A DNA stretch of 64,000 bases from Phoma sp. XZ068 (Eukaryota > Ascomycota > Dothideomycetes > Pleosporales > Didymellaceae). Each line of letters opens with the position of its first letter. The first letter of the stretch is position 1. Below the pieces are notes generated by a model. It was not told the DNA's origin and did not search any database. It saw only the letters and a list, made by a program, of their open reading frames with translations. The DNA is taken from NCBI GenBank assembly GCA_004835665.1, contig RBKR01000010.1:930001-994000 (forward strand). Direction: 5' to 3'. The position numbers and the translations under genes were made by a program. Of this stretch, positions 19,585-31,308 are shown piece after piece.

Positions 19585-22500
19585 CAATCAAAGCCCGAGC
19601 CAAAGCTAGCTTCGTACGAACTGAAGTACGATGAAGAAGCGAACTTGGCCACAAATCTGGCTGAAGAGGTCCCATCTGATATATGCTGGGGTGCTTTAAC
19701 TGGAAAGTACAGTAGCAAGCAGACAGTCTGGATGATTGACTCTGGAGCTACACGCCACATGACCTATTCTAGGGATGTCTTCTCTAAATACGTTCGTCTG
19801 AAGACTCCTAAAATAGTCAAAACGGCTAATAGCAGTCTTGTTTACGGATTCGGGATTGGCAATGTACAGGTGCTGGTGTTTACAGATGACCTACGGGTGA
19901 AAACGCTAGTTCTTACGGATGTTCTGTATGTTCCAGACCTGGCTGGGAACCTGATTTCGGTTTCACAGTTGCAAGATGAGGGGATCTTAGTTCAGACGAC
20001 AGTTGGACAGAAGCATCCGATGGTCCTGACCCGAGACGGCTCTACCGTAGCCAATGCTGCCCGTATTGGCTCACAGTACATCCTAGACTCAGTTGCTACT
20101 GAAGCGACATTAGCCGCAGCTGAAGGAGACCCTGATATTGACTTGTGGCACAAGAGGTTTGGCCATATAGGGGTACAGGGGCTTAGGGGGCTACACGGTG
20201 TAGTCACTGATCTCGATGTACCCATTTCGGTCCCGCGCGGCCATAACTCGGACCAGTGCGAGCCATGTATTATGGCGAAGCAGTTACGAGTAGTCAATCG
20301 TCAGAAACCTGAAAAACCGGACGAACCGCTAGGCCGAGTATTCTCGGACTCCTGGGGGCCGTATAGCATACCTACTCTATTCGGAGAACGATATATATGG
20401 ACCCTTACAGACCAGGCAACCCGAAAGTCATGGGTCTTCCTAACGAAGAAGAGAAGCGACTTCCGCGAGGTTCTATTGAAATGGAAGAAGGAAGTCGAAC
20501 TACAGACAGGCCACCAGCTAAAGATCTTACGGCTTGACAACGCCGGTGAATTCAAGGCTGTTGAAGACGAGCTTCGCACGAACTACGGTATCCGGGTCGA
20601 ATGGACTACTCCCTATACCCCTGAGCAGAATGGCGTATCCGAGCGGCTGAATCGGACCCTGGTTTCATTGGCCAGAGCTATGCTTGTCGACGCGCAACTA
20701 CCATATAAGTTCTGGGGGGAGGCCGTAAAAGCTGTATGCTACATCCGGAATCGTACGCCTATAGGGCCAGGAGGCCTTACCCCCGAAGAGGCATTTACAG
20801 GCAAGAGGCCTGGAATCATGCACCTGAAACCGTGGGGCTGTTTAGCCTTCCATAGGGTGCCTGACAAGACGCGGCTCAAGCTTGAGCCAGTCTCAAAAAG
20901 GATGTGCCTTGTAGGGTATACCGAGACTACGCAACAATATCGGTTATACGATCCTATAAATCAGCGAATTATTATATCCACACGACCAAGGTTTCTTGAG
21001 AGAAGACGCCTGAAATGGAAGTGGAGTACTAAGACTCCCGCTCAAGAGCTTGATAGTGAGTCAGATGACTCAAGCTACGAAGAGCTTGAGGGGAATAGGC
21101 CAGTTGAAGAGCCTAGGGTACTTGGCGTACCTGAACTACCGCTAGTCGACGGGAGAGAGTCCCGCACGCCTGATCAGCGTGAAGACAGTGAACCTAGCCA
21201 TGAGGCTCCATTGGGCCGTGGGCTCCGCGTACGCAGGCCCCGGAGGTTCTTTGACGGAGACACAGCCTGGAGTGCTGATGCCCAAGAAGAAGGGATATGT
21301 CTTCCAAAGTCGTACGATGAGGCCATTAGCGACCCTCAGTACGCTCAGCAGTGGAAAGATGCCATAGCTGATGAGTTAGCCAAGCTCCAGGCCCTTGGGA
21401 CCTGGGAGTACGCTGAACTACCGCCTGGGAAAGCTACAGTTGGCACGAAGTGGGTCTTTACCGTTAAGTACACTTCAACTGGGTTAATAGACCGCTTCAA
21501 GGCCAGGCTTGTTGCCCAGGGGTACAGCCAGCGACTTGGTGACGATTTCTATGAGACGTTCTCACCGACTATACGCTATGAGTCAATCAGGGCTCTACTG
21601 GCTATTGGGTGCGCTGAGGACCTAGAAATTCACCAAGCTGATGTGGAATCGGCTTATCCACGAGCTAAGCTACATGCAGAGGTATATATTCGTGAGGTAC
21701 AAGGACTCACGTTACCCTCTGGCATTGCGCTTAAGGTGCAGAAGGCACTGTACGGCCTGAAGCAATCTGGAAGGGAGTGGTATATCGAAGCTTGCAATGG
21801 CCTAGCCAAGCTTGGACTTACACCCTCTTTCAGCGATCCAAGCGTGTTTATCAACAAAGACAGAACCCTGATTATTGGCCTGTACGTCGATGATATGCTT
21901 ATACTAGGACGCTCCTTGAACGCGGTAAGCGAGTTCAAAGAACAGTTCGGCAAGATGTATAAAATCAAAGACTTAGGCAAAGTCAGAACGTTTCTAGGTC
22001 TCGAGGTTACACGGGATCGAGCGTCGCGGACGCTGGCTATTAGCCAGAAGAGCTATACGCTCAAGCTAATAGATGAATATCTAGGGGGCAGTGATCAAAC
22101 GGATCCTACTCCAACTGGCGGAATACAGACGCTAGGAAAAGCTAAGCAAAATGAGCCACGAGCTGATATCTCCCTATACCAAAGAGCGATCGGAAGTCTA
22201 ATGTATTTACAGAGAGGCACACGGCCCGATATCACGTTTGCAGTCTACCGGCTAAGCCAGCATTGCTCCGATCCTACAATACGGCACTGGAACTGCGTTT
22301 TACGAGTCGTCCGATACTTAGGAGGCACATCTAGCTACGCTATTCGATATGGCAACACTGAACGATTACAAGCCTTGAAAGGTTACTCGGATTCCGATTA
22401 CGCAGGCGACCCTGCGGACCGATTATCAACTTACGGATACATTTTCAAGCTTTGCGGAGGGTCCGTAGCTTGGACGTCCAGGAAACAACGATCCGTATCT

Positions 22501-22851
22501 ACATCAACAACTGAGGCAGAGTACGTAGCTTTGTGTCAGACTAGCAAGCAGGCTGTCTGGTACTGTGGACTGCTACGAGATATTGGATATTCGAAATACC
22601 TGAAGGACGGATTCACAGTGCCACTGCTCTGTGACAACCAGTCAGCTATAGCGCTCGCCGATAACCCTGAGAACCATGCTAGGAGCAAGCATATCGATGT
22701 CCAGTTCCACTACGTACGACAGTTACTGGCGTATAACAAGATTACGGTCGAATACTGCCCAACGTCTCATATGGTTGCAGACGCACTTACGAAACCACTA
22801 CGATTATCAGTTTATCGGACTTGTATCAAAGGGATGCTGTGGACTGGGTAA
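19585..22851 (+). CDS. Copia pol: protease, integrase, reverse transcriptase, RNase H
   Basis: The frame is open from just after the gag TAG to 22851 and is continuous with gag. The protease site WMIDSGATRHM lies near 19730. The GAG-pre-integrase HHCC finger follows (LWHKRFGHI...CEPC, about 20145-20275), then the integrase core with its Asp residues (FSDSWGP, RLDNAGEF) and the distal Glu region (TPEQNGVSERLNRTL). RT has YGLKQSGREWY and LYVDDMLIL. RNase H has SDSDYAG, STTEAEYVAL and DNQSAIAL. No in-frame ATG precedes the protease site, so Pol is probably made as a Gag-Pol fusion. All catalytic motifs look intact. Confidence 0.92.
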   Translation, partial: QSKPEPKLASYELKYDEEANLATNLAEEVPSDICWGALTGKYSSKQTVWMIDSGATRHMTYSRDVFSKYVRLKTPKIVKTANSSLVYGFGIGNVQVLVFTDDLRVKTLVLTDVLYVPDLAGNLISVSQLQDEGILVQTTVGQKHPMVLTRDGSTVANAARIGSQYILDSVATEATLAAAEGDPDIDLWHKRFGHIGVQGLRGLHGVVTDLDVPISVPRGHNSDQCEPCIMAKQLRVVNRQKPEKPDEPLGRVFSDSWGPYSIPTLFGERYIWTLTDQATRKSWVFLTKKRSDFREVLLKWKKEVELQTGHQLKILRLDNAGEFKAVEDELRTNYGIRVEWTTPYTPEQNGVSERLNRTLVSLARAMLVDAQLPYKFWGEAVKAVCYIRNRTPIGPGGLTPEEAFTGKRPGIMHLKPWGCLAFHRVPDKTRLKLEPVSKRMCLVGYTETTQQYRLYDPINQRIIISTRPRFLERRRLKWKWSTKTPAQELDSESDDSSYEELEGNRPVEEPRVLGVPELPLVDGRESRTPDQREDSEPSHEAPLGRGLRVRRPRRFFDGDTAWSADAQEEGICLPKSYDEAISDPQYAQQWKDAIADELAKLQALGTWEYAELPPGKATVGTKWVFTVKYTSTGLIDRFKARLVAQGYSQRLGDDFYETFSPTIRYESIRALLAIGCAEDLEIHQADVESAYPRAKLHAEVYIREVQGLTLPSGIALKVQKALYGLKQSGREWYIEACNGLAKLGLTPSFSDPSVFINKDRTLIIGLYVDDMLILGRSLNAVSEFKEQFGKMYKIKDLGKVRTFLGLEVTRDRASRTLAISQKSYTLKLIDEYLGGSDQTDPTPTGGIQTLGKAKQNEPRADISLYQRAIGSLMYLQRGTRPDITFAVYRLSQHCSDPTIRHWNCVLRVVRYLGGTSSYAIRYGNTERLQALKGYSDSDYAGDPADRLSTYGYIFKLCGGSVAWTSRKQRSVSTSTTEAEYVALCQTSKQAVWYCGLLRDIGYSKYLKDGFTVPLLCDNQSAIALADNPENHARSKHIDVQFHYVRQLLAYNKITVEYCPTSHMVADALTKPLRLSVYRTCIKGMLWTG

Positions 22852-22977
22852 ATAGGAGCTTACGCCTAGGTTTTTATGCCAATTGGGCTTTTCCTAGGAG
22901 CTACATATACTGTTTTTTTTTAAAAAGGAAGTTTTTTTTTCAGAAGTAGCTGTTATTAGATATAACCGTAAGGGGGC

Positions 22978-23231
22978 TGTTGGCAGGTCTAGAAAGTACG
23001 GTGATATCTGGATCGGAGAGACCGAAACTCTATACCTTCGGTGAGACCGAGACGATCGGGTTGACCGTCGGCCAGGCCGAAGAGCTGAAGTTGAGGCCGT
23101 AGACATAAAGGAATAGGTTGCGCTCTGGAGAAAGGAACGGAGATTTCTCGAAGAAAAGATAATTTCGACTCTATTGAGACTTGCATCACATGCGCCACAG
23201 TATTAGAGTTCTCATACGAGTCATACCAACA
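22978..23231 (+). repeat. Copia 3' LTR (254 bp)
   Basis: The partner of 18243-18498, preceded by the purine tract at 22970-22977. Differences from the 5' LTR include C/T and G/A transitions and short A-run indels around positions equivalent to 18365-18430. Confidence 0.95.
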
Positions 23232-23927
23232 TATTCGAACATGGTTCTGCGTACGAGTTAGTAGGGTGCAACGAGCTGAGTAGAATAGCCGGCCATAAGA
23301 GGGGTCATACCTAGCGTAAGCAGCTGGAGTGGCCATCGGATAGCACGACGATCTGTTTGGAGATGTTATGGAGCGGTGGAGCTGTCGAGATTTTGACCTG
23401 CGCCATAAGCGGCACTTTACCGAACTAAGTTAGGCGTCCCACAACAGTGCCCGTTCTAGGCGCCGCCACATGTGGCTCAGTCTTCTTTCCATCAACCATT
23501 TTTTCAGAGCACTTATCTAATTCTCAAAGTCTATTACCAGCAGGAGAAATCAACTTCTGGTCGACGCTAATTGACCTTGATGTCTGGCGATGGATGGCAA
23601 ACGATGAATGGCAAAACCGTGCCACCTTTTCTCATCGTCCGCATCAAAAACCAGCCCACGAACAACCCTATGGCTGGAGCGGGTCGGCCGTCCTCCCCGC
23701 TATCGGGACGCGAGTTTAAAGTATTTATGCTTTTAATCATCTGCTCTAAATATGCTGCCTCTGAAACCGTTCGGTGCAAAGAAAGTCTCCCCGCAACTTA
23801 GCATGTGGCAAAACTGCTGGGATTCTCTGGCAGCAGTCTTCTGACCAAGCACCCATAATGCAGGTAGACGGAGGCTATATGTAGACCATACCTCATAACT
23901 TTGCTATTGAATTTCTGGATTCATCAG
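23232..23927. other. No supported gene
   Basis: This spans the Copia element and a truncated LINE. Short ORFs such as 23447-23719 lack recognisable motifs. The sequence does not continue the pogo reading frame lost at 18242. Confidence 0.45.
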
Positions 23928-25325
23928 TTACGCTGCCAGATTTTCAAGTGCGAAGCTGTTCACACGGCTCGCACGTTGACTTTGCAGTGACAGCTCCGCC
24001 ATAAAGTCAATGATCGGCTCGCTCTCTCCCTGCGTCGGCGCATTGCTGACATAACTGCGTCCCCACAGCGGGTTGTGTCGATTGAAGTCGCCTGCAATCA
24101 CCATCTCCATGTGTGGGTCGCGCAGCAACTGGTCCTGTACAAGCTCGCTGATCATGTTCAGCCTGCTGTTCAGATCCTCTTCAGTCTCCTCCTTCGTCCG
24201 TTATGCGCACAGGTCAGGGATGTACACCGATACCACCATCACTTTCCTTTCACCCACGTGCGCCACCACCGCCCTGATATCGGCCGAGTCCGCAGCCAGC
24301 TGCATCGCCGCCACCTCTCTCGATACCCAGATGCACGATCGGACCGGAACCCAAAACGGCAGTCTGCTCTGGGCGATGAACATCGTCCACCGCGAGTTCG
24401 CGGCCGGCATCACCACCTGCTCGTCTGCCAGCAAACAGCTGGGCTCCTGGCCTAGGATGAAGTGAAAATCGGCCAGTGCCTTGTCATTGAACAACGCATG
24501 TTGCGCTTCTTCGCTTCTCTTCATATTTGCTTGGAGCATGAGAAGCTCCCTATTAATGTTGTTAACGGTTAGGAGTCCTGACCTTCTCTTTCCTGTACTC
24601 GGGGCATTCTCGGTGCGACGCCCGATGCTTGCCCTGTCAGTTCGCGCACCGCAGGTTGGCTGTCTCACAGTGCAGATGACCCTCCTGTCCACACATGTCG
24701 CACGTCTCCGGCCGCAGGCAGTCTCTCGCTCTGTGCCCAAACCGTCTGCACTTGAAACAGGCCACTGGCGGGCGTCACTCTTCGAACGGCAAGACCATGA
24801 TCCCGCCTCCGCCGAACGTCACGCTGTCCGACCGCAGTAGTTTCTCTGCATCTTCTTTCGTCGCCACCTTGATCACCACCGATGCGTGCTGTCCGCTGGG
24901 CCTCGGTCGTCCAAGCCATTGCCTCGTACACACCTCGACTCCAATCTCTGTCCCAAACCGCTCCATAGATCATCTGCTCACTTTACCAGTCTCTGCGTCC
25001 CATTGCCAATGCCACTTCGGTCCAGTCCGCTTTGAACGCGTGCCACTTAGGCCCAATCAATTTCGCTTCAGGGGGCTGCGCTTCGGGCCACTCTGCTGTT
25101 GTCTGCCGGAATACGGCTTCCTTGTCCTTGTCTATTGAGAACTTGATCACGCTGGTATTGTCGGTCGCTCGCCATACCCGGAACTCCATGATCGCAGCTC
25201 CGGCCAGTCTCTCGACTCCGTCCATGCCCTGCTGGATGGCATTTCTGGCTTCTTCTGTGTTTGCTGTCTCTATGGAGGTCGGGCTCCGATCCTTTGTTCA
25301 TCACAGGGTATCCCGAGCAACTCAA
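23928..25325 (-). pseudogene. Decayed Tad1-like LINE: gag and start of endonuclease
   Basis: Minus-strand fragments in several frames follow the order of a Tad1-type LINE. At 25225-24983 and 24966-24775 lie gag segments (ending MGRRDW, and VVIKVATKEDAEKLLRS). Zinc knuckles CFKCRRFGHRARDC and CDMCGQEGH follow around 24770-24690. The start of an AP-like endonuclease lies at 24560-24201 (FILGQEPS, IWVSREVAA, VMVVSVYIPD) and continues at 24155-23928 (MVIAGDFNRHNPLWG, the DFN catalytic region). Frameshifts and stops separate them. The reverse transcriptase is absent, so the 3' end was lost, opposite to the usual 5' truncation of LINEs. It is related to, but clearly diverged from, the LINE at 42576-49746. 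Confidence 0.8.
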
Positions 25326-25544
25326 TCAGGGCCGCGAACATTCCTGGAACGGTGAAGAACACAGTGTCTCGGCCGCTTGAATCCCGAATGGAACATAAGA
25401 CTTGGTTAAGCATTCCGGACCTGGACGCTTGACAAAGACATCCACCCACTTTAATTTCCCCAATCTCGATCGTATCAGCCCACATTATATATTCGTCAGC
25501 GTCGCATGTAGTTCGTGAGGGTACCATTACCGCGGTTAGTTACA

Positions 25545-26610
25545 ATGGTCAAAGCTCAAGCCTCATCTCCCGACTCTTTTACCCGTTCAGACGCGTCAAA
25601 GGAACGACGCTCCCTTCTGCGAAGATTTCGACAAAAGAGGATACACGCAGAAGCTGCAACTGAGCAACCTCATCCATCGGCCACCGTAGCTAGGGCACCT
25701 TCACCTATAACACTCCCATTATATGCAGGTGTCCGCGGAGCCTGTTTAGCGGCGACGATAACAGATACGTTTGCTGCCCTCTACCAGGCCATCACCACCC
25801 ATGTCCACAAATATTACTCTCTCGAGCAAGTAGACAAGGGCGCTTCTCAAGGAACCATCAACCGCGCAACGTCCGGACTTGGCACCCCATGGACTCAAAT
25901 CGTAGCGCTTCTGAGTGATCAAACAACCCGATTGGGAGCTCTCACCTTGTGTATCGGCTGGACGATTTTAAGCAGGAGTCTGCTCCTCGAATCTGCTCCT
26001 AGTAATAGCCCGGGTAGCACGTTTCTGCCTCCAGAGATCGTGGAGTGTTTTCAGAGTTTCTCCGTCGAGATGGGCGCTGCTGAGCATCCGCAATGTAAAC
26101 TACTGCCTCCAAGCTTGCGCACATTAACTAATTGAAAAAGTCGACTTCGCACTCCTCTCGCGCTGGCAGCAGATCTCAGCAACTCTCATGCATACAGCGT
26201 ACGTTAGCCACTCATTCACCTACTTCGACTCGCGCACCGCAAACATCGAGCGCGCTCTTAAGGATCTCGAGCCCCTACTCCAAACCTATGCACTACCTCG
26301 ACCCTCCACTTATCGCCTCAACGACCTTAGAGAAGTTCTTAAGACAGGCGCAAAGTTTGCGTTCATGCTCTTTAGTCAGCCCTGCTTCTGGCAATTTGAC
26401 TGGCGTGGCCCTCAGCACTGTCACAAAAGGGTGGAACACCAAATCGGTGTCTATCTCGAGAGGAGAAGCGTGGAGAGTCATCTTGATCCGACCGAAGTTG
26501 TTATTTGGCCTACGTTGCTACGGGTCATGGACGGCGATGGAAGAAGGATCTCGCACGGGGATGAGGGTCATGTGTTTGGGAAGAAGATCTTTTTGACCGA
26601 ATCCTCGTGA
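25545..26610 (+). CDS. 339-aa hypothetical protein, two exons
   Basis: ATG 25545 (MVKAQASSPDSF) opens exon 1 (25545-26094). A 46-nt intron (26095-26140; donor GTAAAC, branch TTAACTAAT, acceptor AAG) joins in frame to exon 2 (26141-26610), which begins FDFALLSRWQQIS. The protein has a basic, disordered N-terminus (residues 1-60), then a helix-rich body, with hydrophobic helices near residues 65-85 and 125-145 that are short for membrane spans. I do not recognise the family. It is intact although surrounded by repeats, so it looks like a genuine host gene. The acceptor AAG is less common than YAG, so the exact junction is the least certain part. Confidence 0.65.
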
Positions 26611-27540
26611 GGGAAATCGGCTCGGGGACTTTTGATGAATTTCTTAGACGTTTATGTAGGTACCTGGTGAATTCCGATGTGGAGGGTTGTACAGTCTTTC
26701 GATCCGGTATGCAGCGTGTACACTCATACTTTACTGTATTAGTGTGGCTAATCTCATATTGAACCGAGATGAAATTAATCAATAATCTGCTAAAGTCGCG
26801 CGTTCCCATTCCGCAAGCCCAAGGCTACAGTAGGTAAGCATGCCTATCGAACTTTAGTGTTCGCATGATAGGGTTTTGATTTTCTCTATGTCCCGCGGTT
26901 TTCGGTCGACTTCGACTGACCCTTAGGGTATAATCGACCGGGCAGAAAGATCTCACAAGATGCACAGCATCGTTTCATTACCCAAAAAAGTGGGGCCAAC
27001 AAATCCAGCGCATACATCCGCAAGCAAAGAAGATTGCGTGATTTGATAGGAAGACAGCCAATACACTCAAGGCATATATCTGAGCGCGATACAGGCATAA
27101 GGTTGTGGTTAGAGAGTTGTCAGATTTAATGCTTGTATTGTGTTTTGTGACCTCTTGTCCCGCTTTTTCTAAATCTATGCTTGTGTGTTTTTACGCGAGC
27201 TTTTTGTAACCAGACCGTGCACCATCTCGACCTCTGGCCTCTCCATCCTTGTATCTGACAGAAGGGTACTCCCGCCACTAGTTGCATGTAAGCTACGTAA
27301 TTGGCTGAAAACAATCACTAAGCTAATTAAAGTATAGGCTAGTTAGTAAGCGAGCCATCGAGTGCACGCTAACAAACTCAACACCATCGCGAGTGTTGAC
27401 TAGGGACGTATACAGCCTCATAGACTATAGCAATACAGCTACAGCCAATCGCTGATTTGTTAGATAAGCCTCGCTTGTAGCCTATAGCCTTGGCAACTAA
27501 TACGGCGACGCCGACGTTACCGGCTTGATCCCACCTACAC
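26611..27540. other. No supported gene
   Basis: The sequence is AT-leaning and intergenic between the 339-aa gene and the hAT element. The minus-strand ORFs at 26525-26809, 26886-27098 and 27126-27314 show no domain. Confidence 0.5.
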
Positions 27541-30500
27541 CACAACACGATTACGGCCACAGCCACGGTCGAAGCCTTATTGACGCCCTCTACGCCTCTG
27601 CATACATGCCTGCTACAGTAGTGTTGACACCTACGAAGGAGAGTAAGTCTAGAGCTTTTAAAAGCGATCTACACCCCAGTATGACGCATGCTCTGCTGCG
27701 CGGTATATAGCTATTATCCTTACCTCTGTGTAAGTGTGAAGGTTATCTGTGTAGCTCTCCTGTATATGTAAGCATCTCTGGTGAGAAGGTCCTTAGTGCT
27801 CCTCGCGTGGCTCTACACTGTAGCATCTTGGCAACGTGCGAGGTGGCTGGGTATGCATGTGGCTGGGAGGAAATTTGTATGGGAACTAAGGTATATTATC
27901 CTCTCCACGTTATCTGCTTTAACCCTTGCTTGCATACTTCTACGATGCGCCGGTTCCTGGCTAACAACAACAGCCCACAGGGTACCCCACCAGTTACCCC
28001 TTCACCCATACACCATGGCCCCAGCTCCCGTAGGCTTGGCAAAGCCAGAGCCCCCGACAACTCTCAAGCCTCGTCGTCACACAGTTCTCAGTCCTGCCTA
28101 TCCCAAACAGGCTCTGAAGCCTCATCAGCTATCTATCTCAACTCTCCGCCACAGCTATCGTTATCGTCATCCGAGTCGCCACTACAATACAGTACGCCAA
28201 GCCACACGTACTCCGTTAATAGCAAGGATTGGGTACGTGGTGTGAAGTTTGACGTTGATTTCTACCACGTGTACCGTAAGGGTCAACGGCTTGTGCCTTC
28301 CCGATTAGGCTACGCCGTCAGGTACAAGGGTAATCTATCGGGTGGTCGTGAGGCGTCTGAAATATGGCGATACGGGGTTCAACTACAGTACACAGAGGAA
28401 AATGGCAACAACCAGCCAATTAAGATATGGCTCTGTAAGATTTGTCACCAGAGGCGTGACAGGAACGACGCCATGACCGTATCTGGTACAGCCCACATTG
28501 TCAACCATCTCAAAAAGGCACACTCTATCGATCCATCTACCGGCTGCCTGATGCCTAAGGTGCCTGTACTCCGACCCGACTCTCCATTTACCACAGCTGC
28601 CCACGTACCCGGGTCGTCGGCTATTACGTCTCATATACCTTGGGAAGAGGACAGCTTCCAAGCAGCAGTTGTGGATTGGACGATCTCCCGTGACCTCAGC
28701 TTCGTCGACGTCACAAACGCGTCGACGCGAGGGCTGTTAACATGGAATCGAGTTGATCTACGCCACGCCTTACCTGATTCGCCAACGACGCTGTCGTCGT
28801 ATATTAATAAGCAAGCACAGGTACGGAAGACTGAGGTATCACGACTACTACAAGCAGCAGCTGGAAAGATCAGTGTCAGCGTCGACGTGTGGACGTCAAG
28901 CAACCATATCAGCTTCCTGGCCATAGTTGCCCACTTTGTCGGTAAGTCTTACCCGGGCTAACAACGTCACCTGTACTAATCTACCGTCAGATGCCAACTA
29001 CAACCAACGAGACCTCCTTATTGCCTTCCGTAATCTTCTTGGCGACCACACAGGCAGTACACAGGCTTCTGTTATACTCCAAGTTATTCGAGAGTACGAT
29101 TTTGAGCTCAATTTTAACTGTTTTGTTGGTGACAATGCCACAAGTAACGACAGCAAGCACATTGCTGGCCTTAACCAGTCTCCGTTACTTAACCTTGGTA
29201 CCGAACACCGTATACGCTGTGCAGGCCACATCATCAACCTCGTTGTCAAGGCAACGTTATATGGCGAGGGCGTCAGCCGGTTTGAAGAAGAGATCGCCCA
29301 GGCAGCCCCGATAGATCAATTTAGACTGTACAGGAGCCACGGAGTCGTCGGCAAGCTCCACAACTTTGTGAGAGCAGTCTGTGCGTCACACAAACGACGT
29401 GAGCTGTTTCTATCGGTGTTCAACGACCTCGGCGACGACGACCCCACGTGGCGGTTTGTCAAACTGCAACTACTACAAGACGGTGGCGTACGCTGGCACT
29501 CGGTATACCTCATGCTTCTACGTTGCCGTGAGGTACGTGAGCCAATCGCAGCATTCCAACGCAAGTATCGACAGGTCATGAGAGCCGACAAGGATTTTGA
29601 CCTCAACGACGACAGCTCAGGCAAGTACTACAACCCAGTACTAGACGGTCTCACAGAGGACGAATGGATTGAAGTTGATGACCTAATCGACTTTCTGAAG
29701 GTCCCCTACGACCTCACCAAGGCACTAGAAGGCAGCAACAGCGTGTCAGGCTTTGGCTCATTGTGGCAAACAATAATCAATCTACAGACTCTGTGGCAGC
29801 ACTACAATATAGCCAACGAGAGGCTTGACAACTACGACGACACCTCATACGTCAAGTTAGGGGTCAGCTATGGACTACAGAAGCTTAACACGTACTGGGA
29901 GAAGCTTATAATTGACCCAAGTCCAAGTTTCTACTGCATTGCCACGGCTCTTCATCCAAGACTACGCCTTAGTTGGTTCAAATCTCACTGGAGAAGCTTC
30001 CCAGCTTGGCAGTTAAAAGCTGACAGGTCTATACGTACTACCTTCGCACAGTATCTGAACAACGAGGCTATACCAGATGAGCCCTACCCTACAGATCGAC
30101 GTCGAAAACTACCAGCTAGTTACTCCACTAACCCTCTTGCAGCCACCATGGAGGTAGATAGCGAGTACCTTACTGGTAGTCGTAACCACAAGCGTCAAAA
30201 ACGAACTACACAGCTACAGGAGTACTTTGACGACCTTGACGAAGATCTATCAAGAGATGAGGACTACCAGGAGTTAATGACTGATCCATGGCAATGGTGG
30301 CTACAGATCGGGCGCAGCAAGTACCCTGTTGTCTTCAAGATGGCTGTCGACTTTCTATCCATCCCATCTACCAGCTGCGAGTGTGAGCGCTGTTTTAGTA
30401 CAGCTAACCGCACAATTACTACAGACCGAAACAGTCTATCTCCAAAAACAATTGAGGCACTTCAACTACAGAAGAACTGGCTTAAGAACAACGTTGTCAA

Positions 30501-30738
30501 GAGCCCCCTAACTGCACTTACTGGTTTTCTATCCCAGAAACAGAAAGGGGTGGCTATAGTAGAATAATATAGACATTCACTCTGACTTATACGCTAGTCT
30601 AAAATGGGAAATTATACTACAGTACTACGGCTTACGGTCAGTACAGTTGCCTAATTTGGATGATCAATAAGTAGCAACACCAAAACTTGATCGATAAGTA
30701 GTTGAAAATCCTGGTTCAGTACGGTATTACTGCCCGTT
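27540..30738 (+). mobile_element. hAT transposon copy 1 (ends approximate)
   Basis: It carries a full-length transposase (27945-30567). The 5' flank from about 27540 is homologous to the flank of the truncated copy at 31468-32765 (shared TGACGCATGCTCTGC, and GGTGAGAAGGTCCTTAG). I could not identify terminal inverted repeats or an 8-bp target duplication with confidence. The right limit is taken where pogo-derived sequence starts at about 30738. Confidence 0.7.
27945..30567 (+). CDS. hAT-family transposase, 857 aa, one intron
   Basis: ATG 27945 (MRRFLANNNS) begins exon 1 (27945-28941). A 49-nt intron (28942-28990; GTAAGT donor, GTACTAAT branch, CAG acceptor) leads to exon 2 (28991-30567). A Ser/Pro-rich N-terminus is followed by a BED-type zinc finger (WLCKICHQRR ... 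HIVNHLKKAH, residues about 160-190) and the RNase H-like core (SVDVWTS; FVGDNATSN; RCAGHIINLVVKA). The C-terminal hAT dimerisation region (DPWQWW, then FLSIPSTSCECERCFSTANR) lies at about residues 780-850. The frame is uninterrupted, so it may be active or recently active. A second, broken copy lies 1 kb away on the other strand. Confidence 0.9.
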
Positions 30739-31308
30739 GGAAGCGCTGGCCGCCACTTGCTCCGAGCTCTGTGCTTGATGTTGATATCAAACAGCTGCTG
30801 CAACCATTCAAGGCCTGCGTCATCATCTGACTATCTAGAGGCAGTCGTAGTAATGTATATATGGTGTATTTTCTTATCTATATCACGTACCCACGCTTCC
30901 TGGACGTTCTTAGATACGGCGGAATATATGAGGGCAGGTAGGAAGGCTTTTTCAGAAGCCCCAACGCAAGCTATGAGCGTTATCCAATCGCGATTTCCAT
31001 CCATGAGCGCCTGTCTGAACTGCTTCTGCTTCCACTGTGTCTTGCTGAAGATCCTCTTACTCTTGCCCAGCATTCTGATCATGAAGCCCTTCTCATCTGA
31101 GTTGTAAGTGTGCGCTGCCTCTATGTTCTTTTTGCTTATTTTGAGCTCTAACATGTCGAAGTACTTGCTGTACTTATCGTATTGAATCATTGTTAAAACG
31201 TGCACTACTCGGGCTTTCACAGACCTGTCAGGCAGGACGACGATACAAAGCTCGTGTTTGATCAGTCTCGCAGCCAAGTCTGGGTGCTCGCTACGATTGT
31301 ATTGCTGA
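30738..31308 (-). pseudogene. Internal fragment of a pogo/Fot1 transposase
   Basis: The minus strand encodes a core section: AAHTYNSDEKGFMIRM, GKSKRIF, DGNRDWITLIA, ALIYSAVSKNVQEAWV, then after a TAG a stretch parallel to the WLEQVFD...KWR region. It aligns with residues about 150-270 of the transposase at 47227-49128 and is much diverged from it. Both ends are missing: the left end abuts the hAT element and the right end abuts the solo-LTR-like element at 31309. Confidence 0.8.

Larger units (their letters stand above)
18243..23231 (+). mobile_element. Complete Ty1/Copia LTR retrotransposon
   Basis: A 4,989-bp element lies between LTRs at 18243-18498 and 22978-23231, with ends TGTTGG...CCAACA. 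It has a primer-binding site, gag, pol with PR-INT-RT-RH order (Copia type), and a purine tract AAGGGGGC directly before the 3' LTR. The LTRs differ at roughly eight positions including small indels (about 97% identity by eye), so the insertion is not very recent. The five bases flanking each end differ (TCTTT and TATTC), so there is no target-site duplication. Confidence 0.95.

Noticed and set aside
24073..25138. Plus-strand ORFs of 119-147 codons opposite the decayed LINE
   Set aside because: The minus strand carries the recognisable gag knuckles and endonuclease motifs; these are shadows.
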